A stretch of DNA of 64,000 nucleotides from positions 2,712,543-2,776,542 of the forward strand of contig NC_043743.1 of the NCBI RefSeq assembly GCF_004337985.1. Reading direction: 5' to 3'. Positions 1-11,409 of this stretch are shown here, piece by piece. Positions within the stretch are counted from its first letter, which is position 1, and every line of letters starts with the position of its first letter. This DNA comes from Pyricularia pennisetigena. Its lineage: Eukaryota > Ascomycota > Sordariomycetes > Magnaporthales > Pyriculariaceae. A program made the translations under genes and the position numbers. Under the pieces are notes generated by a model. The model was not told the DNA's origin. It searched no databases and saw only the letters and a program-made list of their open reading frames with translations.

Positions 1-1
1 G

Positions 2-265
2 CTGGTGGGGACGTCGGCCATTGGCGTCTTCGTGCCCATGGACACGCCCTTTGGCATCGTCCTGACCGCCTTTGCCATCATGTGGTGCACGTACAGCGCC
101 TCGGGTATCTTTGTCGCCGTCGGCCGCATGCGCGGTATGCGCGGCCTGGTCGCCTACCCGCTCGCTCTCTTCTACGTCGGCTTTGGCATCATGAGCATCT
201 TTAGCAGCCGCGGCAGTGGGTCCATGGCCAAGCTGGCCGACGGTTCGTCTCGTGTTGCCGCATGA
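2..265 (+). CDS. Yip1-domain-like membrane protein, C-terminal fragment
   Basis: This is the 3' end of a gene running in from the left edge; the frame is open from base 2 and stops with TGA at 263-265. The 87 visible residues hold two hydrophobic spans (roughly residues 16-38 and 48-65) separated by a short Arg/Gly loop (GRMRGMRG), then a hydrophilic tail of about 20 residues. The closely spaced helices and short cytosolic tail resemble the C-terminal end of Yip1/YIPF proteins, multi-pass Golgi/ER membrane proteins that bind Rab GTPases in vesicle traffic. The assignment rests on this fragment only; another small polytopic protein is possible. An AATAAA at 325-330 could serve as its polyadenylation signal. 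Confidence 0.5.
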   Translation: MVGTSAIGVFVPMDTPFGIVLTAFAIMWCTYSASGIFVAVGRMRGMRGLVAYPLALFYVGFGIMSIFSSRGSGSMAKLADGSSRVAA

Positions 266-1219
266 GCAAATCGTTTCAAAATGAAGGGCCTTTGAAACGA
301 AAAAGAAAGAAAAGAAAGAAAGACAATAAAGACGTGGGAAGAATAAGCTCTGTGGTTGTCGAAGGGATTTCAAATGACTGAGCTCGACACCATCCGGGCA
401 AAACATAGGACAAGTAGCAGTGGCCTACCATCTGCGATCTCAACTGCTTCACTTATCCGCTCGAGGGGGGACGGAGCTCTTGTGGGGAGGTGCCTATGAT
501 GTGCGCAGGGTTGCGGTGAGAAGGCGGGCATCATATGCAAAGCATTGGAGGGCTTGACGCACGGAAGATAAGGGAAGACCTTGCTCATGATATTTTCTAC
601 ACCAAGCCGGCGACAGGCCAGTTTTGATCCATGTACTTTGTATAGAAAAAGGGTTGCCAGCGCTGGAGTATGATACACTGAAATATCATATCAAGGATTT
701 TGTGGGGATCGCAACATTCAGCCGTAATGGATTGAAATTCATTCAAGTGAACCAAGTCTAGAATGCTTCGTCTAGTCGAGCATTGCCGAAGAGGCAAGCG
801 TGTCCTGCATGACTTTGGCCAAGCAAGCAGAGCCCCCATTGTGAGCATTCTCTTCGATAGACAGGGCAAAATACCGCACAGATATATGCTTCGCCATGAG
901 ATAAAGCGGCAGCAGTGGCAAAGAGACAGATTCCAGTGGAACCTAAGCAGCAAACGTCTTTTGCCTAGTTTATCACAGTTCGACAAGAATAAACGACTAT
1001 TAGGTATACGCCAACTTGCAAAAGTGAAGCGGCGGAAGCTCGACCACGCGGGGGAAAAAAACAGAGAGAAAAAAAAAGAAAAAAAAAAAAAACACAAAAG
1101 CCAAAAATGCTATGTAATGTACAAGACTTCTTGTTCCAAAGTCCTAGAATTCAACCCAAACAAACCCAAAACGCCAAATCTGACCATTCCCCACCCCTCC
1201 ATGATCTCGTTCAACGTCC
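266..1219. other. Convergent 3' intergenic region
   Basis: This lies between the 3' ends of the Yip1-like gene and RCC1. It contains purine-rich tracts just after the first stop, an AATAAA at 325-330 and an A-rich run near 1069-1091. The open frames here lack conserved features, splice structure or codon bias and look fortuitous. I see no gene. Confidence 0.6.
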
Positions 1220-3316
1220 TCAAGCCTTCTTCTCGGCATGGCAGGCTACCACCGAGTATTGACCACCAGCTCCAGCATAGGTAATCTTTCGGTCACGGAT
1301 GGCCGTGTTGTCGATCAGCGTGGGCGTCTCGACGTCGTCCGAGGTGCCCTGGCCGGTCTGGTAGTTGATGGAGAATCCCCACGAGTAGACCTTGCCGTCG
1401 TCGCTGATGGCAAAGGAGTTGTCGGTGCCGGCCGCGACGGAAACGATCTTGGGCAGGCCTGCGTATCAATGTTAGCAAGCGGGCAACATGCAGCAGGGGC
1501 CAGGAAGCCAGACATACCTGGGATCACAGTGGGGGTCTTCAAGATTCGCGGCTTCTTGTAATCGTCGTATATGGCATTCTCCTCCGTGAATGCATCAAGA
1601 GGCAACCCGGTTTGGTGGCCATCAATGCGGCCCCAAACAAGCAGCTGACCGTCGGTCGTACAAGCGAGCGAGTGGTGTTCACCACCGGCGATATCCGCGA
1701 TCTTGTAGTCCTTCAAAGACTCAACCTTGACAGCGGTCAGAACAGCGGCATCAGAGTCACCGGCATCCTGTTCGATGGCGAGCTGGCCGAAGTTGTTGAG
1801 ACCCCAAGTGTAGACACCACCCTCCTTGTCGACTGCAAAGCTGTGGTAGGAACCGCACGAGATCTTGACGACCTTGACGCCGCGCTTGAGGCCTACACCG
1901 CCGGGGCGGAGGGCCGATGCCAGCAGCTCGCGCTGCACGCAGCGGCGACCGAGCTGGTTCTGCTCTGGGCAGCCCCACGTGAAAAGCTTGCCGGCACTGT
2001 CGAGTGCCATGGCGTGGTTGGAGCCGGCGGCGATTTGAACAACCTTCTTGGGCTCGGGGAGGAGAGTAGGGAATTTTTGGATTTTAATCGTCGGTGTGAA
2101 GCCAAGGACGCCATCGCTCGCCTGCATTTGCTTGTCAGTAGCTGTTGGCTTGGGCAAGAAAAGAAAAACAAAACAAAACATGGGTATGGAAAGTTTGACT
2201 TACGCGGAAGGTTCCCCATCCGTAAACACGGCCATCTTCCGTGAGTGCAAAAGAGGCGCTATCACTGGCAGCAACCTGGACGAAGCGTGTGCCCTCGGCA
2301 ACCTCGCTCATGTCAATCTCGGCAGGGGTGCTCTCGACGGGGTTCAGACCGCTGTCGTCGCCCTCGTCGTCAGAGTCCGAGTCTTCGGCATCCGCGTCAC
2401 GGAGACCACCATCCCAGGTGGTATCACGGCCAAGCGCACCCTGGTCGTTGACGCCCCACGTGAGGACCTTGTTGTCCTTGGTGAGCGCAACGGCATGCAT
2501 ACCACCGCAGGCAAGCTGAACAACACCGACCTTATCGGCAGACAGGTTGTGGTTGATGCGAGGGCGCTTGACGTCAATGGGCTTCTTGTTCTCATACTTC
2601 ATGCTACCCAGGCCCAGCTCGCCGGACGATCCCTCGCCGAAGACAAAGACGTCTAGGACCGCTTCGGGAGCATTGTTGATCTTAGCACCAATCTTAACCT
2701 TGGAGACGGGAGCGGCCGTCCGCACACGCTTCACGGGACGCGGCTGTTTGATCTCCCTCTCCGGCGCGGGCTTTTCCTCGGCCTCGTTCTCGTCTTTTGC
2801 GGCATTGCGGTCATGGGACGGCTCGACGGTATCCTCGCGCTTGCGCTTAGTAGGAGAAGACGCGCCCGTCACCTTGGGCTCAGGGGCGGCATTTTCTTTG
2901 TCCGCCTCGGGCTCGGGCGCGGGCGTCTTCTTCTTGGTGGCGTCGGCCTTTGCCTTCTTGGGCTGGGCAGACGCGGCTCTCTTGGGGGCCGGGACGGGAG
3001 TAGAGCTCTTCTTTGTAGCGGGAGGCGCCGACTTGCGCGAACCCTTGGCGGCGGGCTTTTCTTCTTCCTCTTCACTGTCCTCGTCTTCTTCCTCAGGCTC
3101 GGGTTCCTCGGCGACCTTGCGCTTTTTGGGAGCAGCCTTTGTCGCGGCAGTCTTGGCCGGGGCAGCCTTGGCCGGGGCAGACTTGGGCTTCGCAGCAGCT
3201 GTCTTCTTGGCTGGCGCGGCAGGCTTGTTGACACCTGCGCTCTTCTTTGCCGGAGCAGCCTTTTTCGCGGCCGGAGCAGCCGAGGCTTTTGTTGCTGCTG
3301 CCTTCTTTGGAGGCAT
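1220..3316 (-). CDS. RCC1/Pim1-type Ran guanine nucleotide exchange factor
   Basis: Three exons: 3316-2204, 2121-1518 and 1458-1220, with introns of 82 and 59 bp having GTAAGT/CAG and GTATGT/CAG ends; the product is 651 residues. Residues 1 to about 215 are a Lys/Ala/Pro-rich, histone-H1-like basic tail with acidic runs. The rest is a seven-bladed RCC1 propeller, seen in repeats such as VFGEGSSGELGLG, VLTWGVNDQGALG, VYGWGTFR, LFTWGCPEQNQLG, VYTWGLNNFGQLA, LLVWGRIDGHQTG and VYSWGFS. RCC1 loads Ran with GTP on chromatin and sets up the nuclear Ran-GTP gradient for transport and spindle assembly. An acidic insert (DAEDSDSDDEGDD) lies within the early blades, as in fungal homologues. The start ATG gives the full basic tail and has a typical fungal context. 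The N-terminal tail seems long for the family. Confidence 0.93.
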
Positions 3317-4925
3317 TATTGAGATTGACGTGTAAGAGCTTTGTGAGATAGAAAGTAAGTAGCGGTGGTGAACAAGACGCGTTCGTGCGTGCAGACTTGG
3401 TGGAGTTCTTTTGTGCTTTGTGGTGGTCGATGCGCGCTAGCTTTCGTGTATTTGCGACAGATGTACAAAAAAAAAATGCGAAAAGGCAAATTAGGGCTGC
3501 ACGTTGCAACAAGTCAATGCGAACAAAGTGTCTTCTGGCGATTTAGACGATCCCACTCTCAACCTAAAAAAAAAGAGCAGGGTGAAAAGACAGAAAATAG
3601 GCGGAATGGGCCAGAGGAAAAGTTGATTGTTACTTGGAATTTTTCTGTGGTCGCCTGCTGGAGACGCGCCACCAGTTTTTTGTTTGTCCGACCATACAAA
3701 ACTCAGCGCTACTGCAGCCTGTGCATCCAACCGTGTCACCCTATTGTGAGCTCACCCAAGAAAATTTTGACCGCTTTCAATGGCAGAAAACGAGAGCTCA
3801 ATCGCCGTTTTGGGACATGTGCGCCACAATAGCAACGAATAATGACAAGGGCCCCTGCATTTACCCGATTCCGGCCAGCAAGACCAAGGTACAGGCGCGT
3901 CGAGGTGACGTTGTATTGGAACATGATGCTCCGTCTGTTTTTCAACTTGAGGTCGTGGTTATCATCAAGGGTTAATGAGTGAAAGCATCAAGAGGTCGAA
4001 AGTATATGAAAGGATATTTCACTTCCACGATCCTTGCTAACGGCGTATCTGTTTCTTCCATGCTCTATCCTGTAATTCTGATTTCCGAGTGCAGAAAAAA
4101 CACTTGGGTTCCTTCGTTCCCTTGCACGGAAAATTGCCCAGCGGCTGATGGCAGACCTTTTCCGAGCGGAAAAGGTCGACCCGACACACTTAACGTCAAC
4201 AAATCCCGCTATTGATAAATACAAGCAAAACAAGTTTTAGCAGCACCAACCGCGCTCCCGCAATCATAGCTCTCGGCAATCGGCAATGGAGTATCTAGTT
4301 ACCTTGGTATACAAGGACAATGTACATTGCAAGATTTTGCAGCGATCGTTTGTGGTCACTCAATCACTTTTCTTTTACGCCGAATTGATATCGCATTTGG
4401 CACTCCAGATAAAACTCTAACAGCGAATCAAGTAATAACCTATGGTTCCCATTCCTTTATTTTTTTCTCTCTTTATTTTGTGTGGGACTCGATGGAGAAT
4501 AGATGGTCACCGTTTGTCATTTAAAAGGACCAACTCAGTTCTTCGGGAAAGACTGCACGTTGATCTGAGTATTGAACAACTACATACTCACCTCCTTGAG
4601 CTGCTTGAGCCTCTTTATCGCTATGGATACTTTGACGCGTGTAAGTTTCTTGGCCAAGGACCAAACATAGTCGACTGCGCAAACCCAGTTCACGAGACAA
4701 TTTAAGGAGAACAATCACACTATTCTTTGGTTGGGACGATCCCAAGTCCGTTGGCAAATCAGTGCATGTTTTCGCCTTGTAGCGTCTGGTCTCCACAGTG
4801 ATAATATGTAATGGTTCATTGCTCAATGCGATAGGGTATACTGAGTGTCATAGACTACACGGAAAAAAAAAGAAAAAGACCCGATAAGAACGCCAGGAAT
4901 GAAATGCCATGTCAGGAATCTTCAT
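3317..4925. other. Intergenic region between RCC1 and the CxC-rich gene
   Basis: It contains the RCC1 upstream region (from 3317 rightward, minus-strand gene) and the 3' flank of the next minus-strand gene. An A-run lies near 3466-3474 and another at 4862-4870. Several open frames of 60-150 codons exist on both strands but none shows domain-like composition or plausible exon joining. I see no RNA gene. Confidence 0.5.
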
Positions 4926-5431
4926 TTATTTCTTGGTTGTGAAATCCGTCTCGTTGGCGGTGTCGTAGACGCCCGAGGCTCCTCCCTTCTCACAAGTGCA
5001 GGCATCTAAGCGATCAAAAGTCAGTAAACCCCGGATCATCAGGTCAATGGTGGGGGGATCAATCGAGGTCAAACATACCCGCAGGCCTGACACCACATGC
5101 GCAGGCGTTTCCGCTAGGAGTCACGTTCTCGGCGGCGGCGCGGTCGCAGTTGCACTCACCGGCCGGACGGGCACGGCACGAGCACCGAGGTCCGGTGACG
5201 GCGTTCTCGGTGGCGGCCTTGTCGCAGGTGCAGTGGAGAGCTGACTGCTTGCCACAGCTGCAGGTTGCTTGCTTGGCTGGTGGTGGTGGGGTTTTGAGTT
5301 AGTGTTTGATGGTGATAAAATAGACACTCTAGTGGTGTGGGACACCCTTCAGGTGGGCTCGGAAGCTTACCACAGACGCAGACGTCACTCTTGCCGCAGC
5401 AGGTGGATGCCTTGGAAACTTGGGTGGCCAT
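4926..5431 (-). CDS. CxC-rich small protein, metallothionein-like
   Basis: Three exons: 5431-5371, 5276-5079 and 5005-4926; introns of 94 and 73 bp start GTAAGC and GTATGT and end CAG and TAG. Joined, they give 112 residues with 16 cysteines: one CC pair (11-12) and seven CxC pairs (18/20, 26/28, 36/38, 52/54, 62/64, 79/81, 89/91). There is no signal peptide. The C-terminus (TANETDFTTKK) is Cys-free. Reading each exon alone hides the pattern; splicing restores an even spacing of CxC pairs. CxC arrays are typical of cytosolic thiolate metal-binding proteins (metallothionein-like), so copper or zinc binding is inferred. It belongs, as far as I recall, to a conserved small fungal family of unknown biochemical role. 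A TATAAGTA on the minus strand about 175 bp upstream supports the start. Confidence 0.85.
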
Positions 5432-5602
5432 TTTGATTATTGTTGGTTGTGAGATATGGAAGACTGAGGGATTGTTGAGGAAGATGTTTTTTTTTTCCTA
5501 GTGTAGATTTTGATGAGTTGAACTGCTTGGAACTGTGAATTTATGATTTGATGATGGTTTGGCAAAGGAAGAGAGTCGGTATCTCTGGAGGGACCTTGGA
5601 AG

Positions 5603-5610
5603 TACTTATA
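5603..5610 (-). promoter_or_regulatory. Candidate TATA box of the CxC-rich gene
   Basis: On the minus strand this reads TATAAGTA, 172 bp upstream of the ATG at 5431. Its position fits a core promoter with a leader of about 130-150 nt. No metal-response element was verified. Confidence 0.4.
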
Positions 5611-6719
5611 GCTGGATTGCCATAAACGTTTCTTCCACTTGTCCCTGCCAAGCTTGCCTCGTTTGGCAAGAGATGACGAGGAGTGCGACTAGACCTGTGG
5701 TCATCAGGTTAACGTTGATTGGCTGGGTCCTCAGCCTTAAGAATGGATTCGGGCCCCACAACAACATCTCACCCAATGAGAAATATTAGATTTCTAATCT
5801 TCTAGGAGTGTTTGTCAGTCGAACCACCATGAGCTGACCAAGACAACGTTTTCCTTCCTCAGTATTGGTTTGACATGCCATAATTCGTCCCACATTGCGG
5901 GCGGTGCCGTGCATGCTAATTAAATGTGTTGGTCACAAGTCTAGATCGTCTCTCCAGGTAAATGGGTCGACCAATCATTGTCAAGCGAATTCGACTCTCC
6001 GTTTTGCCTTCTTCGTTCAACGTTCCCAGGGGCAGGGTGCCTAGTAAAATTGAAACTCCACGCGGGGGCTCCTCCGGCCCGGCATTCTTCGAAAAGAGCA
6101 CGAGAGCATTCCGCTGAGAATGCTTTGATGGATGACTTATCAGCTGGTTCACCGCCATGTCACCTGTCGTTCGTTGTTTTACCTTGGTACCAACCAAGCA
6201 ACCAGCAAAATGTTTTTGATCGCCAACCCCCCCTTACGCAGCGGCTTCCTTTCCTTTCCACATTCTCTTGACCGGAGTCCAGCACCACGACCAGCCCCTG
6301 TCAGGTCCTCTCAGAGGCGACAAAATCTGCGCTCCTTTCCGACCGGGAAGTGGAGACCCTGCGTCTTTGTGTTGCTGTGCGCATCGGAGTTCTCAGCGAC
6401 GAAGCCGACGCCATCAAATAGTCTGTTTCGCGGAAAAGAAAGCAACTGATGTATCGTAAAGATCCTGGTAGCTTGGACTTGTTGAAGTGTGGAATATTGA
6501 TGCTGATCGAACTGAACATTTGGTATCTCTTATGAGGCCAGTGTGATTTGGGAATGCCACTATCTAACGTCCATCCAGTATGGCCGTTTTGGCAAAACAC
6601 ACTCACGCTCTGAGAAGAAGGTCACATAGGCTTGCTCAAGGAATACGTCATCATCGAAAGTCTAGGAGCGCCGAGAAGCCATCTTGAAGCCCTCTGAACA
6701 GCGAGCCGCATCATCCAGC
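5611..6719. other. Gene-poor upstream region
   Basis: This is the far upstream flank of the CxC-rich gene. Base composition is mixed, without tandem repeats. Frames on both strands (for example 5916-6197 and 6301-6606, minus) have no recognisable features. It may contain further decayed sequence belonging to the transporter relic to its right, but I cannot identify any. Confidence 0.4.
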
Positions 6720-7430
6720 TTACATACAGAGGGTTGTTCCCGCTAAGGTCACGTCATGGTCCAACCGCCATATCAGCCAAGCCGACCATCCGACCGGTAC
6801 CGCAGCCAGCCTCAACAACCAAGACGCCCCGCCTTGCACGCCCACCTGTCCCGAGCCCGCAGACACCACTGCGGAAACCAGCGCACTGGCCACCCGTTGG
6901 AGGGAAATGGCCAGATCGTGCAACCTTTGCACGGCCGCCACGCCGGCGTGCGAGGTTGCGAGCTCCCGATTGATCAACGCGAATGGGACCCACATATCTA
7001 CGGCCCAGGTCGCCCCGACGAGGGCGACGAGGGCGAGTGCGGCGGTAGGGCTGTGCAGCAGGGCGGTGACTCGTGAGAAGGAGCGAGGAGGCGGCGACAA
7101 TTTGGGACAACACCCACAGGCGTGGGAGGTTCTTTGGCGTGACAAGAATGGTGGTGGAAAGCGCAGACAGGAGGATGGCCGAGACCAGAATCCCGAGCGA
7201 AGATGAAGAGTGAAGCATAGAGGCGATAGGATTTCATATCGACCTCAGGGCGCGGGTGGTGGTGCGTCGCGTCGGACAGCGCTTGGTTTGTTAGTTGAGA
7301 CGGCTTTGCGGTATCGGAAGCAAGATAGCACACCAACCCGACAGTAGTTGCCAAGAAAAGGGCAGCGACAAATGCCAGTGTGCGGAACGCAGATCGGGCT
7401 TGGTGCTGTCGTCAGTTGACAAACTCCCAG
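6720..7430 (-). pseudogene. Relic of an SLC45/Sut1-type sugar transporter, C-terminal half
   Basis: Hydrophobic segments lie in order on the minus strand but in different frames. Around 7430-7330 is RTLAFVAALFLATTVGLV; at about 7218-7065 is SAILLSALSTTILV followed by PRLWVLSQIVAASSLLL; after a frame change near 7080 comes LVALVGATWAVDMWVPFALI, then LHDLAISLQRVASALVSAVV, then a last span ending SAWLIWRLDHDV. The TWAVDMWVPFALI stretch and the following LHDLAIS stretch are what SLC45/plant-SUT-like H+/sugar symporters (fungal Sut1 type) carry in their C-terminal half. The N-terminal half and an intact frame are missing, so this is a decayed gene. The relic is more GC-rich than its surroundings. 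The alternative is a gene with unrecognised introns, but I found no splice sites that would repair the frames. Confidence 0.5.
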
Positions 7431-10400
7431 ACTTGCAAGGAAGAACAAAAAGTGGAGACGGACCGTGCCGCTAGATTACAATAAATACCAGCAAGTCTGC
7501 AGCCCGAGACTAGAACATGCTATGAGGAGAAGGCGTAGCCGCGTAGCACGGAAAGTGGCTCGACTGAGTTTTGGTCAAGCTCGAAGAGAAGTTGTTAATA
7601 TTCCTCGGTAAGAGTTTCTGTTGGCGATGGACATGGCGAGGAACGGGCGTGTCGGCATTATAGCAATAAAAGAAAAGCTGCTCTTAAAAGATAAAAAATG
7701 TCTATGGGACCCAAAAGGTGCCTTTAGACTCTTGACTGTTTTTCTTCTTAGCGATTAATCTTTCTTTTCCGATCCAGATATACAAAACCCGATAAGAAGC
7801 CGGCTGTGAATGCTAAAGGTCGCCTGTCTTCCCTGTAAATATTGCCAAAGAGGTGCATAAAGAATCAACTTACTGCGGCTGTATGTTGGCTTAATCGCGC
7901 GGAGTGAACGATGGCTTTTATAAGATTTCCAGGTATAAGGTTAGGGGGAAAGTTTGCGCATGTTATCGACTTTAGTAATAACTTATAAGTAGCGATAGTG
8001 CCACAGCCCGATGGTCTGCTTTGTCATATGAATATATAGTAGCGGGTCAAGGCGAAGTTGAGTTTATTGTTCTAGTCAAAGGTCTATTCACCTCTGAGAA
8101 AAGTGGTCGTAGAGATTGCGGATGAGCGTCTGTAGCAAAAAGGCTGTAGCGACGGGGCTTTCCTGTCGTGGCATAACATGGGCCACTAAATTCAAAGGCA
8201 CAAAAGAAAAGTAGGTCTGAGCTCTGAAAGTCCCAACATACGTTGTATATATGTAACATTCATGATTACTATGTGCTTATACCTTCAACTTGGGTGGAAT
8301 AGGTTTAGTCTAGTCCACGACGTTTTATCAATTACTTCAAAAATCTGGCAATTCCGGGTGGTGCCCTCAGCAAGTGACAACCCTTGATGCCAGGCCACAA
8401 CTTGATAAAACGTTTCGATCTCTACCTGCTCTTCCCATTCGGCACCACGATCCCATAGCGAGGTTGTGGGTGCGGCTGGGATGAACAATGCATGGATGAT
8501 GATTGCAAGAAAGACGCCGAGAAGGAACGTCAGACTGTTTCGGAGGGATTGACGCAGATTTGGGGCTATTGTGGGCTCCGAAGGTACAGATTCTAGCGTT
8601 GCCTCGATGTCGTCGTCATCGAGGGAATGTTATTTTGTTTCTAACAAAATTTTTGGGAGGTAAGGACCCGCTCTCTACCGGATTGAACTTGTGAAAGGGA
8701 AGCCAGTCACTTATATGCAATAGTTGGCCTTTCTACATTTCATTTACACGTCCACAAAATATTCGCCAGACGCTCCATCTCATCAACTTCTATAATCTTC
8801 TGGATCTGGTACAGTTCAATATCATGCAAATGAGCATTCAATTTCTACAGCTTGCTGTCTGTACTTTATCACCGGGTTCGTGGTCGCACTCCTGGCCGTC
8901 TAGGCCTCGCACAGTACATTGCTTGCCCACACCCCACTGAGCACGAGTAAAGTCTCACCCTTTGGCGACCCCGCATGCACGCACCAAGGCCAGGATGATT
9001 TCTTCAGCCAGCGGCGCACGTGTTTACGTTGGAAGATGTTGTCGCTGGGCTCCCAGATATGAGCATCATTTCAGGGGGATACAGTTTTCTTTCAAGCAAT
9101 GAAATAAGCAAATATCTCTTGATTGCATGTAGCGTTCTTTTTGTGTTATTACTTATTAGAGAGAACTGATTTACTACAGCGAATCACACGAATTATTCAT
9201 CCCAAGCCCGAATTGTAACGCGAAAGTAGAGTCTATAAACAGATATAATGCTTTCTTGGCAGTCAAGTATTAGATATTTTACTGACTGTTTTTGCCGTTT
9301 TCCGCAGGGTCATCTGTGAAGATATAGTCGCCAACCTTGCGTTCACCAGCTAAAAGAACATGCCTTTGGAAAGACTAACGAGCCCGAGATTGTTCAAGCT
9401 ATTTGGGCAGGAAGGCCTAGAGTTTACTTACAGCAGAGAAAAGAGCCGGGGCAGATGGGAGCGGCGACCTCCAGGACGGAAAGCAAAGCTGCGGAGAACA
9501 CGAAATTTCGGCTTGCTTGTTGTTGATAAACACAGGGTTTGAGGTATGTTTGAGGTTTGAGTTGGCCACGGGAGAGTTTGAACGGGGCTCGAAGCTAATG
9601 GCAGTTGTGCAATCAAATGTTGAGAGGCGAGGGAGATGGGTTGTTGTCTTGGAACAGGATACTTGTACACGATGGGCGATGTACTGATAATTATATATGA
9701 AAACAAGTCATCAACTTCATCGTTATATGTAATACGTCTCAAGCATCGAAATGTGACTGACCGGTCGATCCGGATGCCTGGTTAGTTTGTGGTACCCTGG
9801 CCCCAAAATCGAGTGTCTTCCTCTTGATTCTCAAGCTTGGACTCATGCTGTTCAACCAACTCAGCGCCAAGCGAATAGTTAGCTTGACTGGTTCACTAAC
9901 AAAAGATTATAGTGATTAGTCATGTAGTGTCGTGGTAGAAATGCTGTCAACCTATAGGCTATACTATAGGCTTAGCACATAACCCAATTTCCTGCACTCC
10001 CAAATGAGGGTTCGCATCTTGTCATTTAATGCAGTGGTTTTTTTTTTTTTTGCCATGACATATAAACTAGATCCTTGATTTTCCCTCCAATAATATTATG
10101 TCGTGCGATCAAACCAGCTCAGAATGAAGGCTCGCTATCTTTAATCACCCACGACAGGAACACGGATAGATAGCTTAGCTCCTTGTAGTAATAAATTAAC
10201 GATTAGGCAAATGGAATTTATGGCAGTATCAAAGCCTGTCAAAACCCAATGGTACTAAAGCGGCGGTTGATATATGATATTGGAAAACTTTGCGAGATTC
10301 TCTAACGTGCTTGCACAGAGATTACGATTCGCAGCAATAGACCAAAAGCTTTGGTCTGGCAGTACCTGAGCTTAGAAAACACATCGTATTACCTACGAGG

Positions 10401-11136
10401 GCTTCCCGCAGTATGGCCAAGCTTCTGCACCGCCACGCCTTGCCAGTCCGCTTGCGCAGGTTGTAAGTAGTTAGCGCCAGTGTATTTGTACAAGAAACTA
10501 ATCTCTACTTACAAGGTTGATACTTGGCATTGGATCGGGCCGTGGACGCAACATGAGAAAAAAATACTTACAAGTCTATAATAGTTTTCCTATTGCATTG
10601 CGCCATTCGTATTTTGATTAGCCGTTTATAAATAGTTATATATATTGTTTATTAATATATACGGAGTCCGCCGAAGAACACCCCTTGGTTATTTGGCGCC
10701 CCCGGCTGTTTTTTTTCGGGTTTTAGCGAGCTTTAATATTACTCCCTGGGCTTTTTAATGCAGTAATTTGAACCAATAGGAAATAGCATAATTTGAATTG
10801 CTTCTAGTCATATTAATTACATATTATCAAGAAACTGCATTTATGCTTGCTTATAAAAGCTCGCATGACTCTTCAAGTACATTGTTTATTATGCTGTTTT
10901 TTTTACCATGACTAGCGTATACTAACGAACAGAGGGGGGGAAATAGTGAATAGGAGTATGTACTATTTCATTTAAATTATGAAAATTCTATGTAATCCCC
11001 CGATTTTGTCAAACAACGCAAATAACATCTTTTTCTTCTCATTAGACACAAACATTTTATAATTCCGAATTTCAGCTTTACACCTCGCCTCTTATTTTCG
11101 CAACTTTTTTTTTTTTTTGCTTTTCAATTTCCAACA
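7431..11136. other. AT-rich gene desert
   Basis: About 3.7 kb without a credible gene. Composition is visibly AT-rich, with many TTATA/TAATA stretches and T-runs (for example 10029-10041). Frames are short and broken by stops. Short islands, such as that around 10665-10720 with CGGAGTCCGCCG and GGCGCCCCCGGC, interrupt the AT-rich sequence and could be remnants of an inserted element. No terminal repeats or transposase motifs were recognised. RIP-type decay is possible but was not computed. Confidence 0.45.
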
Positions 11137-11409
11137 ATGCGTATTACCAAAGTTATTTTCCCTCTGCTTTTTGCTGGCGCAATGGCCCTTCCGGCGGATG
11201 AAAAACAAAAGGCGGATAGAAAACAAAAGGAAGTCATCCAAAAACCTATAAATGATCGCACTGAAGGTGAAAAATACACCGTCTTTGGACCGGGAGTCCC
11301 AACGAGTCAAGGTCCACCCTACCATCGAACGCCAGGGGCGGCCTGGAGGCCTTACCCTTTTGTGGTGCCAGAAGGAGAGAAAGTGAGGCGATATCGCAAA
11401 CAAACCTAA
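11137..11409 (+). CDS. Small secreted cysteine-free protein, effector candidate
   Basis: This is a single-exon gene of 90 residues. It starts with a clear signal peptide (MRITKVIFPLLFAGAMALP), followed by a charged Lys/Glu/Gln segment (KQKADRKQKEV) and a Gly/Pro/Tyr-rich C-terminal half (FGPGVPTSQGPPYHRTPGAAWRP) ending in a basic tail. There is no cysteine. The ATG context CCAACAATG and the pyrimidine-rich leader with a long T-run (about 11105-11119) are typical of expressed fungal genes. The gene stands alone in an AT-rich region without neighbours for 2-4 kb, a common setting for lineage-specific secreted effectors. I recognise no family; the effector role is inference from size, secretion signal and location. 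Confidence 0.6.
   Translation: MRITKVIFPLLFAGAMALPADEKQKADRKQKEVIQKPINDRTEGEKYTVFGPGVPTSQGPPYHRTPGAAWRPYPFVVPEGEKVRRYRKQT

Noticed and set aside
7431..11136. Transposable element in the AT-rich desert
   Set aside because: No terminal repeats, target-site duplication or transposase/reverse transcriptase motifs were recognised, so the origin is left open.
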